Of a DNA stretch of 12,778 nt, positions 1 through 5,776 are shown one piece after another. Made by a program: the position numbers and the translations under genes. Source of the DNA: Bacteroidota bacterium (GTDB lineage Bacteria > Bacteroidota > Bacteroidia > Flavobacteriales_F > PHOS-HE28); the NCBI GenBank assembly GCA_963169595.1, contig CAUJFM010000045.1, positions 1 through 12,778 of the forward strand. The letters run 5' to 3'. The stretch's first letter is position 1; the number at the start of each line of letters is the position of its first letter. The notes under the pieces were generated by a model. That model had not been told where the DNA came from. It ran no database searches and was given only the letters and a program-made list of their open reading frames with translations.

Positions 1-384
1 CGCCTTGGGCTCAGCGGCCTTCACCACCTTGGGGGCGGGGGCGCTGCTCTTGCTGGCGTCGAACTTCTCGCCCTTGCCCAGGATCGCCTCGATCCACAGC
101 TCGGTGAGGTACTGGCGGTGGCCGTTCATCTTCTGGTAGCCCTTGCGGCGCTTCTTTTTGAAGACGAGCACCTTGTCACCTTTGCCGTGGCTCAGCACCT
201 TGGCCGCGATGCGCACGCCCTCCACCACGGGAGTGCCCACGCTCACGGTCTTGCCGTCGCTCACCAGCAGCACCTTGTCCAGCTCCACGTGCTTGCCTTC
301 CTCGGCTTCGAGGCGGTGCACTTTCAGCTTCTGGGCCTGCTTCACTTTGTATTGCTGGCCGGCGATATCGACGATGGCGTACAT
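1..384 (-). CDS. rplU: 50S ribosomal protein L21 (3' end beyond window)
   Basis: This is the 23S rRNA-binding protein L21 of the large ribosomal subunit. The reading frame starts at the ATG on 384-382 and stays open for 128 codons to the window edge, so the stop lies outside. The N-terminus MYAIVDIAGQQYKV and the basic L21 signature near residues 76-91 (FKKKRRKGYQKMNGHR) are diagnostic. The L21 core usually ends near residue 103. Here an Ala/Lys/Pro-rich tail follows (residues about 104-128 and continuing), a C-terminal extension that I recall from other Bacteroidota L21 proteins. rpmA (L27) would be expected next, beyond the left edge. A perfect phylum-type promoter lies just upstream (407-437), so the gene does not depend on the four-helix-bundle gene behind it. 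Identification is certain; only the tail length is unknown. Confidence 0.96.
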   Translation of the reverse strand, partial: MYAIVDIAGQQYKVKQAQKLKVHRLEAEEGKHVELDKVLLVSDGKTVSVGTPVVEGVRIAAKVLSHGKGDKVLVFKKKRRKGYQKMNGHRQYLTELWIEAILGKGEKFDASKSSAPAPKVVKAAEPKA

Positions 385-406
385 GGTCTGTCCAGGAAAT
401 GGGCTG

Positions 407-437
407 CAAATGTAACGGATCGCTGGGAACTGACAAA
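407..437 (-). promoter_or_regulatory. Bacteroidota-type promoter of rplU
   Basis: Read on the minus strand, TTTG (437-434) is followed by exactly 19 bases and then TACATTTG (414-407). This is a full match to the Bacteroidota primary sigma factor consensus TTTG-N19-TAnnTTTG. Transcription should start around position 400, giving a leader of roughly 15-20 bases before the rplU ATG at 384. It lies between the rplU start and the heptamer array at 457-511. Confidence 0.82.
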
Positions 438-456
438 GAGGGGTGGAAAAGAGGGT

Positions 457-511
457 GAGTGGCGAGTGGGGAGTGACGAGTAGCCGAGTGGCGAGTGGGG
501 GAGTAACGAGC
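457..511 (+). repeat. GAGTGRC heptamer array, left block
   Basis: GAGT or its near form recurs at 457, 464, 471, 478, 486, 493, 501 and 508, a spacing of 7 or 8 bases. The usual unit is GAGTGRC. Seen at larger scale, it is two copies of a 29-base block (457-485 and 486-514) differing at a few positions. It lies between the rplU promoter and the stop codon of the four-helix-bundle gene, which begins 8 bases further on. The same unit recurs at 942-979 and, inverted, at 1051-1078. Confidence 0.9.
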
Positions 512-518
512 AGGATGC

Positions 519-941
519 TTAGGCGCTGATAATGAAAGGGTTGGTTAGCTTGGCCCCAATTAGGAGCAAGGTCATTCCGCCAGGGAATGTGCCCCATTTG
601 CCAGCCTTGTTCTTGATGTAGGTGCGGAGCAGCCGTCCTATTTCGTCCTGAAGGTTGAGCATGGCCCTGATCTGCTCAGGGGTGAAGTAACCCCGGTGCT
701 TGGCGAGCAGAAGCATGGAGCAGACCTCGTTGCAGGACCCTTTGGCGATCCAGAGATAGTGGACCTGGTGTTTGGTGCTAGGCATCTCGTGGCCTTCGGC
801 GATGTTGTTGCAGATGGAAAGGCAAGCCCGGAACAATTGGTCCCTGAATCCGAAGTTCCGGCTCCCTTCAAGGGCGATGTCCACTGCAACGTTCAGTTCC
901 ATGGCTTTCTGCCAGGCTATGGAGTCGGTGAAGCTCTTCAT
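519..941 (-). CDS. four-helix-bundle protein, S23/IVP family
   Basis: A 140-residue protein starting at the ATG on 941-939. It matches the 23S rRNA intervening-sequence (S23/IVP) four-helix-bundle family (PF05635/TIGR02436), related to Avd, the accessory protein of diversity-generating retroelements. Visible signatures are IAWQKAMEL (8-16), the family core FGFRDQLFRACLSICNNIAEG (30-50) and YLWIAKGSCNEV (62-73), all helix-forming. Avd binds RNA and reverse transcriptase; free-standing members have no settled function. An upstream in-frame start at 1001 would translate the repeat array, so I reject it. The last 25 or so residues (GKWGTFPGGMTLLLIGAKL and on) go beyond the usual family end and look unlike the helical core, possibly acquired read-through. 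By count GC is 51% at 531-600 against 60% at 1141-1200 in metK. Heptamer arrays abut both ends, which suggests a mobile or inserted cassette. No rRNA surrounds it. Confidence 0.85.
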   Translation of the reverse strand: MKSFTDSIAWQKAMELNVAVDIALEGSRNFGFRDQLFRACLSICNNIAEGHEMPSTKHQVHYLWIAKGSCNEVCSMLLLAKHRGYFTPEQIRAMLNLQDEIGRLLRTYIKNKAGKWGTFPGGMTLLLIGAKLTNPFIISA

Positions 942-979
942 GAGTAAGCGAGTGATGAGTGGCGAGTAGGCGAGTGACG
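942..979 (+). repeat. GAGTGRC heptamer array, right block
   Basis: GAGT recurs at 942, 950, 957, 964 and 972 with 7-8 base spacing, in the same orientation as the array at 457-511. The first unit directly touches the start codon of the four-helix-bundle gene, so that gene has no ordinary leader and its promoter, if any, must lie in or beyond the array. Confidence 0.85.
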
Positions 980-1030
980 CGTGGTGAAGATCGTGGGTCA
1001 AAAGGTGAATTGGAAGACCTTCAAACGCGA

Positions 1031-1080
1031 TCGCGAGTGACAGGTGGCCAACTCGCCACTCGTCACTCGCGACTCGCTAC
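1031..1080. repeat. inverted heptamer array forming a strong hairpin
   Basis: ACTC units recur at 1051, 1058, 1065 and 1072, exactly 7 bases apart, in the opposite orientation to the arrays at 457 and 942. TCGCGAGTGAC (1031-1041) is a perfect 11-base inverted repeat of GTCACTCGCGA (1062-1072). After a mismatch and a wobble pair, GTGGC (1044-1048) pairs with GCCAC (1055-1059) around a 6-base loop. The hairpin starts 24 bases past the metK stop codon on the metK template, so it could end or stabilise the metK transcript. It has no T-tract, so a rho-independent terminator in the classical sense is not shown. Confidence 0.8.
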
Positions 1081-1095
1081 TTGGGCTATCCGAGC

Positions 1096-2355
1096 TTACA
1101 GCTTGAATGCCTTCTTCACCGCGTCCACGGCGTTGAGCTCCTCCCAGGGGAACAGCTTCACCTTCACCGTGGCCTTCTGCCCGGCATTGCTGAAGGTCTT
1201 GGTCACCTCCTTGCACTCCCGGCCCATGTGGCCATAGGCGGCCGTCTCGCTGTAGATGGGCGTACGGAGCTTGAAGCGCTGCTCGATGAAGTAGGGGCGC
1301 ATGTCGAATTCCTTCATGCCAGCGATCACCTTGGCGATCTGGCCATCGCTCATCTTCACCTTGGCGGTGCCGTAAGTGTTCACGTAGAAGCCCACAGGCT
1401 TGGCCACGCCGATGGCATAGGCCACCTGCACCAGGCATTCGTCGCACACGCCGGCCGCCACCAGGTGCTTGGCCACGTGGCGCGCCGCATAGGCCGCGCT
1501 GCGGTCCACCTTGCTGGGGTCCTTGCCGCTGAATGCGCCGCCCCCGTGCGCGCCCTTTCCACCGTAGGTGTCCACGATGATCTTGCGGCCGGTGAGGCCC
1601 GTGTCGCCATGGGGACCGCCGATCACGAACTTGCCGGTGGGGTTGATGTGGTAGGCGATGTCCTTGCCGAAGAGGGCCTGCACCCGCTTGGGCAGCTTCT
1701 TCATCACGCGGGGGACCAGGATCTCGATCACGTCCTGCTTGATGCGGGCCAGCATCTTCGCCTCCTTGTCGAAGTCATCGTGCTGGGTGCTCACCACGAT
1801 GGCGTCGATGCGCTTGGGCGTGTGGTCGTCGTTGTACTCGATGGTCACCTGGCTCTTGGCATCGGGGCGCAGGTAGGGCATCTTGCTGTTCTTCTCGCGC
1901 CGGATGGCGGCGAGCTCGCGGAGGAGCATGTGGCTGATCTCCAAGGCCAGCGGCATGTAGTTGTCCGTGTCGCGGCAGGCGTAGCCGAACATCATGCCCT
2001 GGTCGCCGGCGCCCTGCTCTTCGGGCTTCTTGCGCTCCACGCCCTGGTTGATGTCGGGGCTCTGCTCGTGGATGGCACTGAGCACACCGCAGCTGTGCGC
2101 CTCGAACATGTACTCGCTCTTGGTGTAGCCGATCTTCTCGATCACATCGCGGGCGATCTGCTGCACATCGAGGTAGGCCTTGCTCTTCACTTCGCCGGCC
2201 AGCACCACCTGCCCGGTGGTCACCAGCGTTTCGCAGGCCACCTTGCTGCTGGGGTCGAAGGCGAGGAAGTGGTCGATGAGGGCATCGCTGATCTGGTCGG
2301 CGACCTTGTCGGGGTGGCCTTCGCTGACGGACTCGGAGGTGAAGAGGTAGGGCAT
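1096..2355 (-). CDS. metK: S-adenosylmethionine synthetase
   Basis: MetK makes S-adenosylmethionine from methionine and ATP, releasing phosphate and diphosphate, in the cytoplasm. The 419-residue product starts at the ATG on 2355-2353, giving the canonical N-terminus MPYLFTSESVSEGHPDK with the active-site HPDK at 14-17. The two family signatures are present: GAGDQGMMFGYA at 115-126 and GGGAFSGKDPSK at 271-282. GGPHGDTGLTGRK at 246-258 is also conserved. Length fits Bacteroidota members, which are somewhat longer than the 384-residue E. coli enzyme. A longer open frame reaching 2568 only runs through gldA on another frame and is not used. gldA lies 71 bases upstream in the same direction. A possible -7 box TTCCTTTG sits in the gap at 2405-2398, without a convincing -33 partner. 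The heptamer hairpin follows the stop. Confidence 0.97.
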   Translation of the reverse strand: MPYLFTSESVSEGHPDKVADQISDALIDHFLAFDPSSKVACETLVTTGQVVLAGEVKSKAYLDVQQIARDVIEKIGYTKSEYMFEAHSCGVLSAIHEQSPDINQGVERKKPEEQGAGDQGMMFGYACRDTDNYMPLALEISHMLLRELAAIRREKNSKMPYLRPDAKSQVTIEYNDDHTPKRIDAIVVSTQHDDFDKEAKMLARIKQDVIEILVPRVMKKLPKRVQALFGKDIAYHINPTGKFVIGGPHGDTGLTGRKIIVDTYGGKGAHGGGAFSGKDPSKVDRSAAYAARHVAKHLVAAGVCDECLVQVAYAIGVAKPVGFYVNTYGTAKVKMSDGQIAKVIAGMKEFDMRPYFIEQRFKLRTPIYSETAAYGHMGRECKEVTKTFSNAGQKATVKVKLFPWEELNAVDAVKKAFKL

Positions 2356-2426
2356 GGGATGCGTTGATGAACGAAGCGGAGTTGCCGCAACGGACGGCAA
2401 AGGAAACGATCGTGCGGGAAATGGCC

Positions 2427-3335
2427 TCAGCGGCGGGTGAGCTCCTTGAAGACCTCCTCCAGCCCGCGCTCGCTCTTCTGCAGTCCCAGCACCTGCAGGC
2501 CCTGTTCCACGGCGAACTGGAACACGGCGGGACGCACATCGTTGCCGGCATCGTGCGCCAGCAGCCACACCTGGCCTTCGCCACGGCGCGCCTGTACCAC
2601 CCCGGGGATGTTCAGCAGCAGGTTGGCCTCCACACCCCGATCGAATTCCACCTCCAGCAGGACATGATGCTGTTGGCGGCTGCGCAGGGTGCTGGCGGTA
2701 TCATCCGCCACGATGGTGCCCCGGTCGATGATGATCACCCGGTCGCAGATGGCCTCCACCTCCTGCATGATGTGCGTGCTGAGCATCACGGTCTTCTCGC
2801 GGCCCAGGTCCTTGATCAGCGCCCGGATCTCCACCAGTTGATTGGGGTCCAGTCCGCTGGTGGGCTCGTCCAGGATCAGCACCTGCGGGTCGTGGATCAT
2901 GGCCTGGGCCAGTCCCACACGCTGGCGATAGCCCTTGCTCAGTTGTCCGATGCGCTTGTGCTGCTCGCGGCCCAGTCCCACGCGCTCCACCATGGCGTTC
3001 ACGCGCTGCGTGCGGTCCTTCAGGCCGTGGATGCCGGCCACGAAGTCGAGGTACTCGCGCACGTACAGGTCCAGGTACAGCGGGTTGTGCTCGGGCAGGT
3101 AGCCCACGTTCCGCCGCACGTCCATGCTTGCCGTCCGGGTATCGAAGCCGCACACCGTGGCGCTGCCCTCGGTGGGGGGCAGGAAGCACGTGAGGATCTT
3201 CATCATCGTGCTCTTGCCGGCCCCGTTCGGCCCCAGGAAGCCCACCACCTCGCCGGTGCCGATGGTGAACGACACGTTGTCCAGGGCCTTCTGCGACCCA
3301 TAGAGCTTGGTGATCTGGCTGGCGGTGATGGACAT
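2427..3335 (-). CDS. gldA: GldA-like ABC transporter ATP-binding protein
   Basis: A 302-residue ABC ATPase of the NatA/ABC-2 type that best fits GldA, the ATPase of the GldA-GldF-GldG transporter linked to gliding in Flavobacterium. Walker A is GPNGAGKST (35-43), the signature is LSKGYRQR (132-139), Walker B with D-loop is VLILDEPTSGLDP (152-164) and the H-loop His is H188 (STHIM). The Q-loop has Glu82 in GYLPEHNPLYLDLYVREYLDF (78-98), a segment typical of GldA. The start at 3335 gives MSITASQITKLYGSQKAL, the usual N-terminus; a longer frame to 3521 runs into the CACATG array and is rejected. No permease genes (gldF, gldG) are next to it, as I recall for gldA in Flavobacterium too. A -7-like TACCTTCG (3348-3341) ends 5 bases before the ATG. 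A role in gliding itself is not shown; gldA occurs in non-gliding relatives. Confidence 0.88.
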   Translation of the reverse strand: MSITASQITKLYGSQKALDNVSFTIGTGEVVGFLGPNGAGKSTMMKILTCFLPPTEGSATVCGFDTRTASMDVRRNVGYLPEHNPLYLDLYVREYLDFVAGIHGLKDRTQRVNAMVERVGLGREQHKRIGQLSKGYRQRVGLAQAMIHDPQVLILDEPTSGLDPNQLVEIRALIKDLGREKTVMLSTHIMQEVEAICDRVIIIDRGTIVADDTASTLRSRQQHHVLLEVEFDRGVEANLLLNIPGVVQARRGEGQVWLLAHDAGNDVRPAVFQFAVEQGLQVLGLQKSERGLEEVFKELTRR

Positions 3336-3340
3336 CGGGA

Positions 3341-3348
3341 CGAAGGTA
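3341..3348 (-). promoter_or_regulatory. -7-like box close to the gldA start
   Basis: The minus strand reads TACCTTCG, 7 of 8 matches to the Bacteroidota -7 consensus TAnnTTTG, and ends 5 bases before the gldA ATG. No TTTG or TTG is found at the expected -33 spacing, where the CACATG repeat lies instead. If used, the transcript would be leaderless or nearly so. Confidence 0.4.
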
Positions 3349-3356
3349 GGGAGGGA

Positions 3357-3454
3357 CATGTGGTCATGTGTGCAGCGCGCGGGTGCCGACGCGCCATGCG
3401 GTCCTGAGCACATGGTCACATGAGCACATGCGCACAGGATCCCGTGGTCACATG
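3357..3454. repeat. CACATG octamer array with inverted arm
   Basis: Eight-base units AGCACATG (3407-3414), GTCACATG (3415-3422), AGCACATG (3423-3430) and, after two degenerate units, GTCACATG (3447-3454) run at an exact 8-base period. Two inverted units, CATGTGGT (3357-3364) and CATGTGTG (3365-3372), face them and could pair with 3407-3422 around a loop of about 34 bases. The array fills most of the divergent spacer between gldA and rsgA (3336-3492), so it could be a regulator-binding or DNA-structure site for both, or a dispersed repeat. Confidence 0.75.
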
Positions 3455-3468
3455 CCCCCCTTGCGCCC

Positions 3469-3476
3469 CATCTTTG
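3469..3476 (+). promoter_or_regulatory. -7-like box upstream of rsgA
   Basis: CATCTTTG matches TAnnTTTG at 7 of 8 positions (given the two free bases) and ends 16 bases before the rsgA ATG. No clear TTTG is seen 19-21 bases upstream. The same octamer occurs in front of the phosphatase gene at 4458-4465. Confidence 0.4.
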
Positions 3477-3492
3477 TCCCACATCCCTATCC

Positions 3493-4455
3493 ATGCCCAC
3501 CGGCCTCGTCATGCGTTCCACCGGCAGCCGCTACGTTGTGCGCGGCGATGATGGCGGCCTGCACACCTGCGTGGCCAAGGGCAACCTGCGCATCAAGGGG
3601 TGGAAGAGCACCAATCCGGTGGCCGTGGGCGACCGTGTGGAGTTCACCCCGCAGCTGAGCGCGGAGGAGGTGGGGGCCATCACCGAACTGCACGACCGCC
3701 GGAACTACCTGGTGCGACGCAGCGTGAACCTCAGTCACCACAAGCATGTGATCGCCGCCAACCTGGACCAGGCCCTCCTGCTGGTCACGGTGGCCCGCCC
3801 GCGCACCTCCTTCGGCTTCATCGACCGCTTCCTGGTGACGGCCGAGACCTACCAGGTGCCCACGGTCATCGTGTTCAACAAGGTGGATGACCTCCGGGGC
3901 GAGGAGGAGCTGGACCGCCTGGCGGAATACCAGGAGGTGTACGAGGAGGCCGGTTATCGCACGATCATCACATCGGCCCTCGAGGGGACCGGCGTGGAGG
4001 AGGTGCGGGCCCTGCTGACCGGCAAGGTGACCCTGGTGGCCGGGCACAGCGGCGTGGGCAAGAGCACCCTGGTCAATGCCATCGACCCGAAGCTCGAGCT
4101 CTGGACCGCAGAGATCAGCGAGGCGAGCGAGAAGGGGATGCACACCACGACCTATGCGGAGATGTTCGAGCTGGACCTCGGTCCATCGGCCACATCGCCC
4201 ACCTTCATCATCGATACCCCCGGCATCAAGGGCTTCGGGTTGGTGGACCTGGAGAAGGAGCACATCGGCGACCAGTTCCCCGAGATGTTCAAGCTGAAGA
4301 GCGAATGCCGCTTCAACAACTGCATGCACGTGAAGGAGCCCGGTTGTGCGGTGCGGCAGGCGGTGGATGAAGGCCGGCTCTCGGCCAGCCGGTACACCAG
4401 CTACCTGGACATGCTCAGCGGGGCCGAGGAGGAAAGCCCGTACCGGTTGGATTGA
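3493..4455 (+). CDS. rsgA: ribosome small-subunit maturation GTPase RsgA
   Basis: RsgA is a circularly permuted GTPase that binds the 30S subunit late in its assembly and checks the decoding site. The 320-residue protein has an N-terminal OB-fold (about 1-75, TNPVAVGDRVEF at 40-51). The G motifs then appear in permuted order: NKVD (G4, 129-132), SALEG (G5, 161-165), GHSGVGKST (G1, 184-192), HTTT (G2, 217-220) and DTPGIKGFGL (G3, 241-250). The C-terminal zinc knuckle is C272, C277, H279 and C285. Length and order are normal. The start at 3493 aligns with the family N-terminus; Met7 is a less likely alternative. It leads a forward operon with a phosphatase 15 bases downstream and dtd after that. 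A -7-like box (3469-3476) precedes it. Confidence 0.96.
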   Translation: MPTGLVMRSTGSRYVVRGDDGGLHTCVAKGNLRIKGWKSTNPVAVGDRVEFTPQLSAEEVGAITELHDRRNYLVRRSVNLSHHKHVIAANLDQALLLVTVARPRTSFGFIDRFLVTAETYQVPTVIVFNKVDDLRGEEELDRLAEYQEVYEEAGYRTIITSALEGTGVEEVRALLTGKVTLVAGHSGVGKSTLVNAIDPKLELWTAEISEASEKGMHTTTYAEMFELDLGPSATSPTFIIDTPGIKGFGLVDLEKEHIGDQFPEMFKLKSECRFNNCMHVKEPGCAVRQAVDEGRLSASRYTSYLDMLSGAEEESPYRLD

Positions 4456-4457
4456 CG

Positions 4458-4465
4458 CATCTTTG
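4458..4465 (+). promoter_or_regulatory. -7-like box between rsgA and the phosphatase gene
   Basis: CATCTTTG lies in the 15-base gap after the rsgA stop and ends 5 bases before the phosphatase ATG. It is identical to the box before rsgA. It may allow the phosphatase and dtd to be transcribed separately as a nearly leaderless mRNA. No -33 element is visible in the end of rsgA. Confidence 0.35.
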
Positions 4466-4470
4466 TAAGC

Positions 4471-5304
4471 ATGAAGGCCTGGTCCTTGTTCGTTGCTGGA
4501 GCGGTGGTGGTCGCCGGATGTCACCACATGCGCCCCGTGGTTGCCGAGCCACCTTCCGCCTCCGGTTCACCCGTCGCTGCGGAGGACCATACGGCGTTGC
4601 TTTCCGCTCAAGGTGCTGATGCGGTGCTCTGGCAGGCCACATCTGCCGAGGCCCATCGACTGTACCAACAGGCCTACGAGCTTGCACGCATCCGCCTGGC
4701 CGAGAACCTGCTTCAACCCGACAAGAGACCTCCTGCCGTGATCGTGGACATCGACGAGACCGTACTGGATAACAGCCCTTACCAAGTGAACGCGGTACGG
4801 CAGGGCCGGACCTTCGACCAAGCGGAATGGAAGGTATGGACGGACAAGGCCACGGCGAAGGCCTCACCTGGTGCTGTGGAGTTCCTGAGATACGCGGACC
4901 AGCAGGGTTGTGATATTTTTTACATCACCAATCGCGATATCCGCGAGAGGGCCAGTACGCTGAAGAACCTCAACGATCTGGGCTTCCCGGATGCCGATGA
5001 AGCTCACCTGCTGCTCATGGAGGGCACCAGTGATAAGACCGAACGACGCGCCTATGTGTCACGTGATTACCAGGTGGTGCTCCTGGTGGGTGACCAGCTC
5101 CGCGACTTCGATGAGCGCTTCAAGGACCGGTCGGTCAACTACGGCAAGGACCTCGTGGATGCCATGGCCGACACGCTGTCGCGCTATTTCATCCTGCTAC
5201 CCAATCCCATGTACGGCACCTACCGCGATGCCCTGCAGGGCAAGGGGACCGATGCGGAGAAGTATGCCCGGATGCGGGCCTGGTTCGAGCAGCAAAACCG
5301 CTGA
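4471..5304 (+). CDS. lipoprotein acid phosphatase / 5'-nucleotidase, e(P4) family
   Basis: A 277-residue HAD-superfamily acid phosphatase of class C, the group of Haemophilus lipoprotein e(P4), which removes phosphate from nucleotides and other monoesters at the outer membrane. A lipobox VVAG-C17 follows a short hydrophobic signal (residues 4-16), so the mature protein should be a lipid-anchored periplasmic or surface protein. Low-complexity residues 20-40 form a tether. HAD motif I is DIDETVLDN (93-101, catalytic D93 and D95), motif II is ITNRD (152-156), a Lys at 189 fits motif III, and motif IV is GDQLRDF (207-213, D208 and D212). All four DDDD residues are present, so it should be active. 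It starts 15 bases after rsgA and ends 3 bases before dtd. Its place inside an rsgA-dtd pair is unusual, to my knowledge. Likely role: releasing phosphate or nucleosides from extracellular nucleotides. Confidence 0.92.
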   Translation: MKAWSLFVAGAVVVAGCHHMRPVVAEPPSASGSPVAAEDHTALLSAQGADAVLWQATSAEAHRLYQQAYELARIRLAENLLQPDKRPPAVIVDIDETVLDNSPYQVNAVRQGRTFDQAEWKVWTDKATAKASPGAVEFLRYADQQGCDIFYITNRDIRERASTLKNLNDLGFPDADEAHLLLMEGTSDKTERRAYVSRDYQVVLLVGDQLRDFDERFKDRSVNYGKDLVDAMADTLSRYFILLPNPMYGTYRDALQGKGTDAEKYARMRAWFEQQNR

Positions 5305-5307
5305 GCC

Positions 5308-5760
5308 ATGCGTGCGGTGATCCAACGGGTGAGCGAGGCGGCCGTCCACATCGGCGGCATCGAGCACGGGCGCATCGGGCGCGGACTGTTGGTGCTGCTG
5401 GGCGTGGAGACAGGTGATACCGAGGCTGATCTGGAATGGATCTGTGGCAAGCTGGTGCGCATGCGCCTGTTCCCGGATGAGGGGGGGGTGATGAACCTGG
5501 ATGTCCAGCAGGTGCATGGCGGCATCCTGCTCGTGAGCCAGTTCACCCTGCACGCCAGCACGGCCAAGGGCAATCGCCCCAGCTACATCCGCGCCGCACG
5601 TCCCGAAGAGGCGATGCCGCTCTACCTGCGCGCCAAGCACCGGATCGGCGAGCTCATCGGCAGGCCCGTACCATCGGGCGAGTTCGGTGCGGACATGCAG
5701 GTGTCGCTCGTGAACGACGGTCCGGTCACCATCATCATCGACAGCCGCGAGAAGGAGTGA
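5308..5760 (+). CDS. dtd: D-aminoacyl-tRNA deacylase
   Basis: Dtd hydrolyses D-amino acids (and glycine mischarged on tRNA-Ala) from tRNA, using the tRNA itself for catalysis. The 150-residue length is typical. The two active-site signatures are present: SQFTL (77-81) and NDGPVTI (136-142, with the Gly-cisPro pair). The N-terminus MRAVIQRVSEAAV is canonical. It begins 3 bases after the phosphatase stop, so translation is probably coupled. A run of eight G (5481-5488) inside codons for EGGV (58-61) is a slippage-prone spot, but the frame is intact here. The stop codon overlaps a palindrome shared with the converging T9SS gene. Confidence 0.96.
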   Translation: MRAVIQRVSEAAVHIGGIEHGRIGRGLLVLLGVETGDTEADLEWICGKLVRMRLFPDEGGVMNLDVQQVHGGILLVSQFTLHASTAKGNRPSYIRAARPEEAMPLYLRAKHRIGELIGRPVPSGEFGADMQVSLVNDGPVTIIIDSREKE

Positions 5761-5776
5761 GGCCTCAGCGGCCTTG
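5758..5776. terminator. candidate bidirectional terminator between converging genes
   Basis: The stop codons of dtd (5758-5760) and of the converging T9SS gene (5767-5765) form the perfect 10-base palindrome TGAGGCCTCA. AGGCC (5760-5764) can also pair with GGCCT (5770-5774) around a 5-base loop, extended by two wobble pairs. Only 4 bases separate the genes. No T-tract is seen on either strand, so termination is inferred from position and pairing. Confidence 0.35.

Noticed and set aside
519..941. Avd of a diversity-generating retroelement
   Set aside because: The protein is related to Avd, but no reverse transcriptase, template repeat or variable repeat is found in the window.
942..1001. Extended start for the four-helix-bundle gene at 1001
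   Set aside because: The added 20 residues are translated heptamer repeat and lack family homology; the ATG at 941 starts right at the family N-terminus.
457..1080. Heptamer arrays as a CRISPR array
   Set aside because: Units are 7-8 bases long with no unique spacers, and no cas gene is present.
1081..2367. Long forward reading frame opposite metK
   Set aside because: It is an antisense shadow of a certain metK; its His/Leu/Ala-rich sequence is typical of a mirrored GC-rich codon pattern.
2356..2426. Promoter or SAM riboswitch in front of metK
   Set aside because: The 71-base gap is too short for a known SAM riboswitch aptamer plus switch, and only a -7-like TTCCTTTG without a -33 partner is visible.
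2364..3407. Long forward reading frame opposite gldA
   Set aside because: Antisense shadow of a complete ABC ATPase with all motifs; no protein family recognised in it.
3487..4527. Long reverse reading frame opposite rsgA
   Set aside because: Antisense shadow of a complete RsgA; composition is His/Val/Leu-rich with no motif.
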